Source: Desulfovibrio sp. (lineage in GTDB: Bacteria; Desulfobacterota; Desulfovibrionia; Desulfovibrionales; Desulfovibrionaceae). Taken from it: a stretch of 10,000 nt of DNA. Positions 1-5,837 of this stretch are shown piece by piece. Position 1 is the stretch's first letter. Each line of letters starts with the position of its first letter. The translations under genes and the position numbers were made by a program. The notes beneath the pieces were generated by a model that saw nothing but the letters and a program-made list of their open reading frames with translations, was not told the DNA's origin and searched no databases. The DNA lies in contig JAIWOE010000033.1 of assembly GCA_020217165.1 (NCBI GenBank), positions 1-10,000 on the forward strand, read 5' to 3'.

Positions 1-1503
1 TGGAAGGCCATCCACCAGATCTTCCCCCTGCGCCGCTGCAGCGAGCATGTGTTCCGCAACCGGGTCCGGCCCTGCCTGTATTATCATATGGGGCTCTGCC
101 TCGGCCCCTGCGTGTACGACGTGGATGTGCGGGAGTACGCCCGCATGGTGGAGCGTGTGGAGATGCTGCTGGCCGGCCGCTCCCGCGAGCTGGTGGACCT
201 GCTGCAAAAACAAATGCATGCCGCGGCCGAGGCCCTGGAGTTCGAAGAGGCGGCCCGCCTGCGGGACCAGGTGGCCGCCGTGCGGGCCACGGTGGAGCGC
301 CAGGTGGCCGTGCTGGCCACGGAAGAGGATGTGGACGTGCTGGGGCTGGCGCAGTCCGAGGCCGGCCTGGGCCTGGCCCTGCTCTTCGTGCGCCGCGGCC
401 GCCTGCTGGACAAGAAACACTACGTCTGGCCCGGCCTGACCCTGGAGCATGGCCCCGAGGTCGTGGCCGGGGTGCTGATGCAATATTATGAGCCCGGGCG
501 CTTCATCCCGCCCCGAATCCTCATCCCCTATGCCCTTGATATAGTTGATACAGGGGAGACAGGGGATGCAGTGGCGGAGGAGCAGGATTTCCCCCTGGGG
601 CCGGAACATGCCCAGGTGCTGGCCGATCGCCGGGACGGGCCGGTGCGGTTGCTGCCACCGCGTTCCACCACGGAAAAGAAGCTCATGGCCCTGGCCCAGA
701 CCAACGCCCGCGAGGCCCTGCGCCAGGAGATCCGTAGCGCCGATGATGCCGAGGCCTTGCTTGCCGCGGTGCAGCGCGCCCTGCGCCTGCCATCCCTGCC
801 GCGACGCATCGAGGCCGTGGATGTCTCCCACACCCGGGGGGAACAGACCCGCGTGGGGGTCATCGTCTATCAGGACGGGCAGCACCGCAAGGAGCTTTCC
901 AAGGTGTATGCCTTTGATCCCGATGCCTTGCCCGGCGCCCCGGGGGACGATTACGCCGTGCTCCATGCCTGGGCGGCGCGCCGGCTGGCCTCGGGGCCAC
1001 CCTGGCCGGACCTACTGCTGGTGGATGGCGGTCGCGGCCAGTTGGCCTCCACCCTGCACGGGTTCCAGAAGGCCGGCTGGGGCAAGCCCTTCCCCCTGGC
1101 CGCCATCGCCAAGGGCCGCGTGGAGGAAGACGCTGCCGAAGGCGTGGTGCGCCTGCGCCGGCAGCGGCATAGCCTTGACGACATGATCTACCTTCCCGGC
1201 CGCAGCAATCCCCTGCCCCTGCGCCCAGGCGCGCCGGAGCTGCTGTTTCTGCAGCGCGTGCGGGATTCGGTGCACCACTTCGCCATCGGCAGCCATCGCC
1301 GGTCCCGTGGCAAAGCCGTACTGCAGAGCGAGCTGCTGCAGGTGCCCGGCATCGGTCCCAAGACGGCCCGACTGCTGTGGGATCATTTTCAAACCCTGGA
1401 CCGCATAATTCAGGCCACCCCCGAAGAGCTGGCCCTGGTGCCCGGGCTGGGACAAGCCCGCGCCCGGCGTCTTGCTGGAAAACTGGCGGAACTCCGAGGC
1501 TAG
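1..1503 (+). CDS. uvrC: UvrABC excision nuclease subunit C (5' end outside window)
   Basis: UvrC makes the 3' and 5' incisions around DNA lesions in nucleotide excision repair, acting with UvrB. The frame is open from base 1, so this is the last 500 residues; the N-terminal GIY-YIG nuclease domain (roughly 130 residues in E. coli UvrC) lies upstream. Visible in order: a four-cysteine segment (window residues 13, 25, 33, 37, including RPCLYYHMGLCLGPC) matching the iron-sulfur-binding cysteines of UvrC; the UVR motif that contacts UvrB (about 64-96, EFEEAARLRDQ); the RNase H-like endonuclease domain with DVSH (Asp 274), VDGGRGQ (Asp 342) and the SHRR histidine (432); and a C-terminal double helix-hairpin-helix (444-496, VPGIGPKTA and VPGLGQARA). 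All expected catalytic residues of the second nuclease are present. An in-frame 9-bp tandem repeat with atypical codons sits at 550-567. The stop is 13 bp from the stop of the convergent gene. Confidence 0.97.
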   Translation, partial: WKAIHQIFPLRRCSEHVFRNRVRPCLYYHMGLCLGPCVYDVDVREYARMVERVEMLLAGRSRELVDLLQKQMHAAAEALEFEEAARLRDQVAAVRATVERQVAVLATEEDVDVLGLAQSEAGLGLALLFVRRGRLLDKKHYVWPGLTLEHGPEVVAGVLMQYYEPGRFIPPRILIPYALDIVDTGETGDAVAEEQDFPLGPEHAQVLADRRDGPVRLLPPRSTTEKKLMALAQTNAREALRQEIRSADDAEALLAAVQRALRLPSLPRRIEAVDVSHTRGEQTRVGVIVYQDGQHRKELSKVYAFDPDALPGAPGDDYAVLHAWAARRLASGPPWPDLLLVDGGRGQLASTLHGFQKAGWGKPFPLAAIAKGRVEEDAAEGVVRLRRQRHSLDDMIYLPGRSNPLPLRPGAPELLFLQRVRDSVHHFAIGSHRRSRGKAVLQSELLQVPGIGPKTARLLWDHFQTLDRIIQATPEELALVPGLGQARARRLAGKLAELRG

Positions 1504-1516
1504 CAGCCCACCGCCC

Positions 1517-2734
1517 TCAGCAGGAAGGCTCCAGATGCGGAATGGCCGCGCCGCGAAGGTTGCGCGCCCAGGACTCCTGCGAGAGGCACGCCGGCACCTG
1601 CGCAGGCCAGGCCTGCCCGGCACGGGCGCGCGCCCGTTCCACCAGGGCGGGCAACGCCGCGGCGATGGATGCGGCCGTGGGCGTCTCCACGCTGTGCAAC
1701 TGCGGATGGCTGGTGGAAAGATCCTTTCCGGGGAACCGGTTGGTCAGCACCTCCAGGCCAAAGGCGGCCATCTCCAGGGGGGGATACGACGGGTGCGGCG
1801 TGGCCATCATGGCCACCCCCACATGGGCGCCGGCCAGGAACGCGGCGTAGGCTTCCAGGGAGAGCCGGCCCAGGCTGCGCAGCACGGCCCCTGGCGCCAG
1901 CAGGAGATCCTCGTGGGGCCTGCCCAGACTGGCCAGCACCAGCCCTTCCCGCGCGGCCGGGTCCAGGCCGTCCACGTAGCGGCGAAGCCCTTCCACTATG
2001 GCTGCAAAGCAATTGCGGGGCTGTTCCGGCCGGCCGTATATGCATAGCACCAAAGGCGATGCGGCCTTGCGCACCGTCCACTGCATGCCGTCCAGCCTTG
2101 CCCGCAATACCGGATTGAGGGATGGTTGCAGCACCACACTGCGCCGGAATCCCAGGCCCTGGCCCTGGAAATACCGCGCCAGTTCCCTGGAATTGAACAG
2201 GGCGCAACAGTGCTCCCCATGCCGATAACTGGCCAGGCAGGCCATGTAATTGCTGCCGAACTGATAGAATCCCGGCTCGAAATCCTGAATGCAGTAATAG
2301 AACGGCGAGGCGGGCAGCCCCTGTGCCGTCATGGCCTCGGCGTAGGCCTCCCACAGCAATGTGGTGGTCCACCAGGTGCAGCAAAAGATTTCCCGCTGAT
2401 GGCAGGCCAGGGGCCCTTCGGCCAGGCTGTGCCGCGAGGCGGAGCCTCGGGCGTCGCCCAGGCACCAGTCCTGCGGAGAAAAGGTCGGTTCCCCCGGGAT
2501 GAAGGCATGCTCGAAAACGAGGCGGAAGGCAGGATAGCGTCGGGACAACTCCCGGCCGATCGCCAGGGCGGAAAGCACCCCGCCGAAGGCATGGTTGGAA
2601 AACCCGTGGGGCAGAACGAGATTGAGCCGCGGGGCGGGATCCGCTTCCTGCTGCACCCGCACGCCGTGGGCCGGCGGCAGGGTGGCGGCATAGGCGCTGC
2701 CTTGGAATGGAAGTGCGCCGCGGGGCTCGGCCAT
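1517..2734 (-). CDS. WsaF-like rhamnosyltransferase (GT4-type glycosyltransferase)
   Basis: Predicted cytoplasmic glycosyltransferase of 405 residues related to WsaF, the dTDP-rhamnose-dependent transferase of bacterial S-layer and O-glycan assembly. Family signatures seen: LNLVLPHGFSNHAFGG near residue 38, which fits the N-terminal Rossmann acceptor domain; WWTTTLLWEAY (about 121-131); YYCIQDFEPGFYQFGSNY (146-163); IYGRPEQPRN (232-241), which opens the nucleotide-sugar domain; and HPSYPPLEMAAFGLEVLTNRF (314-334), the donor-binding EX7E-like region. The frame stays open upstream to 2800, but that would overlap the end of the preceding gene. The ATG at 2734, 7 bp after that gene's stop, is preferred although its ribosome binding site is weak. 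It is the last gene of the minus-strand set and no terminator is visible before uvrC. Rhamnose as the donor is inferred from the family, and no rhamnose biosynthesis genes are in view. Confidence 0.85.
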   Translation of the reverse strand: MAEPRGALPFQGSAYAATLPPAHGVRVQQEADPAPRLNLVLPHGFSNHAFGGVLSALAIGRELSRRYPAFRLVFEHAFIPGEPTFSPQDWCLGDARGSASRHSLAEGPLACHQREIFCCTWWTTTLLWEAYAEAMTAQGLPASPFYYCIQDFEPGFYQFGSNYMACLASYRHGEHCCALFNSRELARYFQGQGLGFRRSVVLQPSLNPVLRARLDGMQWTVRKAASPLVLCIYGRPEQPRNCFAAIVEGLRRYVDGLDPAAREGLVLASLGRPHEDLLLAPGAVLRSLGRLSLEAYAAFLAGAHVGVAMMATPHPSYPPLEMAAFGLEVLTNRFPGKDLSTSHPQLHSVETPTAASIAAALPALVERARARAGQAWPAQVPACLSQESWARNLRGAAIPHLEPSC

Positions 2735-2741
2735 TGCCGGC

Positions 2742-3248
2742 TCACTGCACGGCGGCGAACTGCGCCGCCAGCCGCGCAATCCGGCGACGGTTGGCCCCAA
2801 AATCCCAGTACCCCACCCGGGACGCGCTGTAGCAGTGGATCACCCCCTCAGCGGCCCCTGGCTGTCCATGGCGAGGCGCGGGTTCGGCCTTGAAGTACAG
2901 GTCATCAATAAACCCGAACACCCGACTGCGCAACCTGGCCTGGATGGAGCTGGGCCCCGCGGCCACAATCACCATGCCCGGCATGCTGCTCAGGAGGGCC
3001 TCCAGGGTGCGCAGGGCCTCGGGCGCGCCGCCGTGAAAGGGGATGGGATCGATGTAAAATCGAGGCGCCGCGGTGGCCGGACTCTTGCTGGAGACGCAGT
3101 TGGGCGTCACCCCGCACACGGGCACGTTTTCCCACAAGGGCGGAGGCAGGCCAGTGCTCAGGTGCGCCAGCCAGGACAACCCGCCCACCACCAGGGCTGT
3201 GAGGGACACGCCCCAGCACAGGGCAATGCGCACATGCGCCAGGGTCAT
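2742..3248 (-). CDS. DUF1499 family protein with N-terminal membrane anchor
   Basis: A 168-residue protein of the DUF1499 family, whose function is not established. Residues about 8-30 form a hydrophobic segment (ALCWGVSLTALVVGGLSWLAHL), best read as a signal anchor or uncleaved signal peptide placing the rest outside the cytoplasm. Family signatures follow: CGVTPNCVSS (45-54), matching the Cys-x5-Asn-Cys-Val-Ser start of the domain; FGFIDDLYF (111-119); and SASRVGYWDFGANRRRI (141-157), the most conserved block. The ATG lies 4 bp after the stop of the nitroreductase gene, and the next gene begins 7 bp after this stop, so all three are very likely co-transcribed and translationally close. In other genomes DUF1499 genes often neighbour envelope or redox genes, but nothing here fixes a specific role. 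Confidence 0.85.
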   Translation of the reverse strand: MTLAHVRIALCWGVSLTALVVGGLSWLAHLSTGLPPPLWENVPVCGVTPNCVSSKSPATAAPRFYIDPIPFHGGAPEALRTLEALLSSMPGMVIVAAGPSSIQARLRSRVFGFIDDLYFKAEPAPRHGQPGAAEGVIHCYSASRVGYWDFGANRRRIARLAAQFAAVQ

Positions 3249-3252
3249 GGAG

Positions 3253-4170
3253 TCAGACTCCCGCCACGCGAATGGTCGGCATGCGACGCAGGGCTACCTG
3301 CTGGTAGCGTTCATCGGGCCATCCCAGGGCGATGACGGAGTAAATACACTCCTCGGCCGGCACGCCCAGCCGGCGCTGGATGGAAGGATCCCGTCGCATG
3401 GCGGCCACGGCGTAGCCGATGAGGCAGGTGCCCAGCCCCATGGCGTGGGCGCCCAGCAGCATGTTTTGGGTGGCCAGCAAGGCATCCTCGGCCGGGCAGC
3501 TTGCCCCCGGGGCGCTCCCCACCAGGATGGCGGCCGGCGCGCCGTGGAACAGCCGGTCGAGGCCATGTTCCGTCCAATCCCGAAGCGCCCGGGCCACGCC
3601 GCGGTAATAAGACTGATAGTAGCGTTCCAAGTCCGGCTTGCCCAGCAGGCGCATGCCCAGGCGCAGCCAGCGACTTTCCGCCTGCCTGTTCAAGGCCTGA
3701 AAATACTGCGCCACGGCCTCCACATGCTGCACCACCACCTCACGGCTGGGCAGCAGGGTGAAGGTCCAGCGCTGCGAGTTGGTGCCGGATGGTGCGGTAA
3801 TGCCCAGTTTGACCAGGTCATCCAGCATATCCTGCGAGACCGGCGTGTCTTTGAAATTGCGGCAAGACCGACGCGATGCCATAAGTCGGGCCAGGCCGGC
3901 GGGGTCATCCTTGCCGAAGCCGGACCATTCCGACGACGCTGAAAACGTGGCAAAGGTGTAGGTGCGCGGGTCCAGGCTGGTCACCTGCACTGCCCCCGTG
4001 GGGCATACGGCCTGGCAATGCCCACATTGGATGGACGTGCGGCCCACGGGCTTGGCCTTGCCGTCCACCATGCGCAGGGTCCGCGACGGGCACACCTGCA
4101 CGCACAGGCCGCAGCCGATGCAGCGTTCCTGGTCCACCACCGTGCGGACTTCCTGGAAAAGGCTGGACAT
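3253..4170 (-). CDS. 4Fe-4S ferredoxin / FMN nitroreductase fusion
   Basis: A 305-residue flavoprotein joining an N-terminal ferredoxin-like module to a nitroreductase domain, probably a cytoplasmic oxidoreductase that passes electrons from iron-sulfur centres to FMN; the substrate is unknown. The first cluster motif is complete (CIGCGLCVQVCP, Cys 17, 20, 23, 27). The second is SIQCGHCQAVCP (49, 52, 56), with Ser46 where the first cysteine is expected. The nitroreductase domain starts near 96 with MASRRSCRNFKDTPV, has APSGTNSQRW (126-135) for FMN and substrate contact, and ends with MGLGTCLIGYAV (244-255) and IALGWPDE. Such fusions are common in anaerobes. The ATG at 4170 has AAGGA only 1 nt away. 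A GTG at 4140, preceded by AGGAA at 9 nt, would give a shorter ferredoxin-like start and is a fair alternative. The 4-bp gap to the next gene suggests an operon. Confidence 0.9.
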   Translation of the reverse strand: MSSLFQEVRTVVDQERCIGCGLCVQVCPSRTLRMVDGKAKPVGRTSIQCGHCQAVCPTGAVQVTSLDPRTYTFATFSASSEWSGFGKDDPAGLARLMASRRSCRNFKDTPVSQDMLDDLVKLGITAPSGTNSQRWTFTLLPSREVVVQHVEAVAQYFQALNRQAESRWLRLGMRLLGKPDLERYYQSYYRGVARALRDWTEHGLDRLFHGAPAAILVGSAPGASCPAEDALLATQNMLLGAHAMGLGTCLIGYAVAAMRRDPSIQRRLGVPAEECIYSVIALGWPDERYQQVALRRMPTIRVAGV

Positions 4171-4200
4171 ATCCTTGGCGTCTTCCCAATGAAAAACGTG

Positions 4201-4226
4201 AAAAAAAGAGGCGGCTATACTTCCGC
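4201..4226 (-). terminator. Weak terminator-like hairpin with T-run after the lipoprotein gene
   Basis: Read on the minus strand, GCGG (4226-4223) and CCGC (4214-4211) can pair across an 8-nt loop that contains the stop codon of the upstream gene. CTC and seven T residues (4207-4201) follow. The T-run is good but the stem is only 4 bp, so it may be a partial attenuator or chance. If real, it would reduce read-through from the lipoprotein gene into the nitroreductase gene. Confidence 0.3.
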
Positions 4227-4832
4227 GGGCTGGGCATCCACCACCTTGACGGCGAATTCCACCACCCCTTCCGGCGGATTGAAAAACACCACCATGAACG
4301 GCACGGAGTTGCCGGGAGCCACGTTGCGATTGGTGGTCAGGATGCCCGCCTCGTCGTTGAGCAGGGCTTCGATGTCCGCCTCCAGGAACGTCTCCAGTTG
4401 CGAAACAGCCACGGTCACGCCGGCCATGGCTCGCTTGACCGTGAGCACCTGCCCCCCCGCGCCGAAGAGTCTGGCTTCCACTTCCACCAGATCCACCGGC
4501 TCCCTGCCGGCATTCACCGCCCGTCCTTCCACCACCAGCATGGAGCCCAGGCGTTCGTTCTTGACGTAATACTGGCGCACGCCCTGCAGCTTGAAGCGCT
4601 TGTCCAGATCCGGCAGGCCGGTGACGGCGGCCCCCTGCGTGTAGGAGGCGGCCGCGCTGGCAGCCGGGACGGCGCTATGTTGGTCCACCGGTTGCCTGGA
4701 GGCATCCCCGGCATTGGCGCTGGTTCCAAAACAACCGGGCAGCATGGCCAGCGCCATGAGCATGGCCAGGACCAGCATGCGACGCACGCCGGCCCAGGAC
4801 GCCTCCGCGACAAGGGGTGCCGTTGTCTGCAT
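4215..4832 (-). CDS. DUF3426 domain lipoprotein
   Basis: Predicted lipoprotein of 205 residues from the chosen start. The N-terminus has an Arg-Arg pair, a hydrophobic stretch (MLVLAMLMALAML) and the lipobox LPGC with Cys34, so the mature protein should be lipid-anchored at the cell envelope. After a low-complexity Ala/Ser/Gln linker, the C-terminal part matches DUF3426: LQGVRQYYVKNERLGSMLVV (near 84-103), a central section reading VEGRAVNAGREPVDLVEVEARLF, then ILTTNRNVAPGNSVPFMVVF and PPEGVVEFAVKVVDA. This domain has a fibronectin-like beta-sandwich character but no assigned function. Its usual zinc-ribbon N-terminal partner is absent here; a lipobox replaces it. In-frame ATGs also exist at 4853 and 4841. 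The one at 4832 was chosen because AGGA lies 8 nt upstream, whereas the others have poorly spaced sites. It is the first gene after the promoter at 4903-4931. Confidence 0.8.
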   Translation of the reverse strand: MQTTAPLVAEASWAGVRRMLVLAMLMALAMLPGCFGTSANAGDASRQPVDQHSAVPAASAAASYTQGAAVTGLPDLDKRFKLQGVRQYYVKNERLGSMLVVEGRAVNAGREPVDLVEVEARLFGAGGQVLTVKRAMAGVTVAVSQLETFLEADIEALLNDEAGILTTNRNVAPGNSVPFMVVFFNPPEGVVEFAVKVVDAQPAEV

Positions 4833-4840
4833 GGTGTTCA

Positions 4841-4844
4841 TCCT
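4841..4844 (-). promoter_or_regulatory. Ribosome binding site deciding the lipoprotein start
   Basis: AGGA on the minus strand, 8 nt before the ATG at 4832. It overlaps the alternative ATG at 4841, and neither upstream ATG (4841, 4853) has a purine-rich site at normal spacing. This favours the 4832 start. Confidence 0.5.
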
Positions 4845-4902
4845 GTGCCGCATGCCTCAAGTTGCCCATCCTTGGCAAGTGGGATTCTGTCTTCCGGAAA
4901 AG

Positions 4903-4931
4903 TCTATACTATATTGTATATATTAAATCAA
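4903..4931 (-). promoter_or_regulatory. Sigma70-type promoter for the minus-strand operon
   Basis: On the minus strand TTGATT (4931-4926) and TATAGA (4908-4903) are separated by exactly 17 bp in an AT-rich island within otherwise GC-rich DNA. Each hexamer matches 4 of 6 consensus bases. Transcription would begin near 4896, giving a leader of about 64 nt to the lipoprotein ATG. An inverted repeat TATAC-N6-GTATA (4905-4909 and 4916-4920) overlaps the -10 box and spacer and could be an operator. Confidence 0.55.
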
Positions 4932-5290
4932 TTAAGTGATGCGCCGCGTGCTTGTTTCCCGGTGTATCGTTGACCAGCCGGAACCCGGTTCTCCTGAAGC
5001 GCGCAAAAGCCTGGGGAGCTAAGCTGGACGAGCCTTTGCGGGCAGTCGGCCCTCCGCAGAGCCGCAATGTCCACTTGACAGCCTTGTTACTTCTATCACA
5101 TTAGGTTGCGGTGACTGAAGGACGGCGGCGCATCCTGCGTTTCATTACAGCATCTGGCAACACCATGCCCGCCCTGGCGAGCATGTTTTCGAAAGTGGCG
5201 GTAGGATTGGGAAGACGGCCCTGCGGCCTCAGCCGACAAGGACCGACACGGGAGCCGGCATGGGGGTCGGCGCCTGACAGTGACCTTATT
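4932..5290. other. Gene-free leader/intergenic region upstream of cytochrome c3
   Basis: I see no convincing gene here. A perfect TTGACA at 5075-5080 could be a plus-strand -35 box for the cytochrome gene, but the DNA 16-18 bp downstream (CACATTAG) is a poor -10, so the promoter is uncertain. If used, the leader would be about 195 nt long. Inverted repeats seen: GAACC-C-GGTTC (4981-4991), CGCAAA/TTTGCG (5002-5007 with 5035-5040), GGCC-CTGC-GGCC (5217-5228), and GCCGAC/GTCGGC (5232-5237 with 5266-5271) enclosing GCCGGC. I could not match it to a known riboswitch class. Confidence 0.5.
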
Positions 5291-5298
5291 GGAGGAGA
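5291..5298 (+). promoter_or_regulatory. Strong ribosome binding site of cytochrome c3
   Basis: GGAGGAGA ends 6 nt before the ATG at 5305, and its GGAGG core is 9 nt from the start. It is the best Shine-Dalgarno match seen in the window and fits a highly expressed periplasmic cytochrome. Confidence 0.8.
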
Positions 5299-5304
5299 AT
5301 TTTC

Positions 5305-5712
5305 ATGACCAAGAAGCCCCTCGTCATCGGCCTGGCCTGCTGTTTCATGTTGTGCGGCATCATGCTGCCCTCCTTGCAGGCCCTGGATGTGCCCTGCAAG
5401 GTCGTGATTACGGCGCCCGAAGGAGAAGAGCCGCATCCCCGCTTTGGCAAGGTGGAAATGAGCCACGCCAAGCACCGCAACGTTTCCTGCGTCTCCTGCC
5501 ATCACATGTTCGATGGCTGCGGCGACTTCCAGAAGTGCGCCGACTGCCACATTGACCGCGATGACCGCACCTACGAACGCGGCTTCTACAAGGCCTGGCA
5601 CAGCGAGAGCGAAATCAGCTGCCGCGGCTGCCACAAGGCCATGAAGGCCAAGAACGAGAAGACCGGCCCCATCGGCTGTCTGCAGGGCTGCCACGAAGCC
5701 TCCAAGAAGTAG
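5305..5712 (+). CDS. Tetraheme cytochrome c3 (class III), resembling the dimeric 26-kDa form of D. gigas
   Basis: Periplasmic low-potential electron carrier, in sulfate reducers typically accepting electrons from hydrogenase. The 135-residue precursor has a Sec signal peptide (two lysines, hydrophobic core, cut after LQA at residue 26), leaving about 109 residues, a normal class III size. Heme sites: CVSCH (62-66), CADCH (78-82), CRGCH (106-110) and CLQGCH (125-130). Probable distal ligands are His54, His57, His67 (the second His of CHH) and His99, the standard c3 arrangement. In well-known c3 proteins hemes 2 and 4 use CxxxxCH; here they use CxxCH and CxxxCH. Two extra cysteines, 31 and 72, become mature Cys5 and Cys46. 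From memory, these match the intersubunit disulfide positions of the dimeric D. gigas c3. The gene stands alone, with its own ribosome binding site and terminator. Confidence 0.95.
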   Translation: MTKKPLVIGLACCFMLCGIMLPSLQALDVPCKVVITAPEGEEPHPRFGKVEMSHAKHRNVSCVSCHHMFDGCGDFQKCADCHIDRDDRTYERGFYKAWHSESEISCRGCHKAMKAKNEKTGPIGCLQGCHEASKK

Positions 5713-5738
5713 CACACAGCTTCATACGGTGCATCCGT

Positions 5739-5776
5739 ACGCCGGGACAGGCATGCCTGTCCCGGCGTTTTGTTGT
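5739..5776 (+). terminator. Rho-independent terminator of cytochrome c3
   Basis: A perfect 30-bp palindrome (5739-5768; arms ACGCCGGGACAGG and its complement, centre GCATGC) folds into a stem of about 13 bp with a CATG loop. It is followed by TTTTGTTGT. A smaller hairpin, TACGG-tgcat-CCGTA (5725-5739), abuts it. The T-run is only on the plus strand, so it mainly serves the cytochrome gene. As the stem is symmetrical it may also slow transcription from the convergent membrane-protein gene. Confidence 0.9.
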
Positions 5777-5837
5777 CTTGTGTTGTCTGCAGATCGCGGG
5801 CAACAGGGTGTGATGGAAGGTGGCCCGATACGGCCCA

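Noticed and set aside
2735..2800. A 22-codon upstream extension of the WsaF-like glycosyltransferase
   Set aside because: It would overlap the end of the DUF1499 gene by about 59 bp. The ATG at 2734 follows that gene's stop directly and sits ahead of the conserved domain.
4923..4935. Rex- or FNR-like operator (TTAA-N5-TTAA)
   Set aside because: The spacing and outer bases do not match the TTGTTAA-N4-TTAACAA or TTGAT-N4-ATCAA patterns. It was kept only as a generic dyad.
4970..5060. Possible cyclic-di-GMP (GEMM-type) riboswitch, suggested by a GCAAAAGCC stretch before a cytochrome gene
   Set aside because: The stretch resembles one conserved block, but the other required blocks and the two-stem arrangement were not found. 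A covariance-model search would settle it.
5155..5168. Sigma54-like -24/-12 element upstream of cytochrome c3
   Set aside because: The GG and GC pairs are 9 bp apart instead of the required 10, and the flanking bases do not fit.
5111..5308. A 65-codon open frame on the plus strand in the cytochrome leader
   Set aside because: It overlaps the cytochrome ribosome binding site and start, has no ribosome binding site of its own, and its composition does not look like a protein. It was treated as non-coding leader.
5101..5715. A 204-codon open frame on the minus strand opposite cytochrome c3
   Set aside because: It mirrors the real cytochrome gene, whose heme motifs and signal peptide are unmistakable. 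The antisense frame has no recognisable domain and is an effect of GC-rich codon use.
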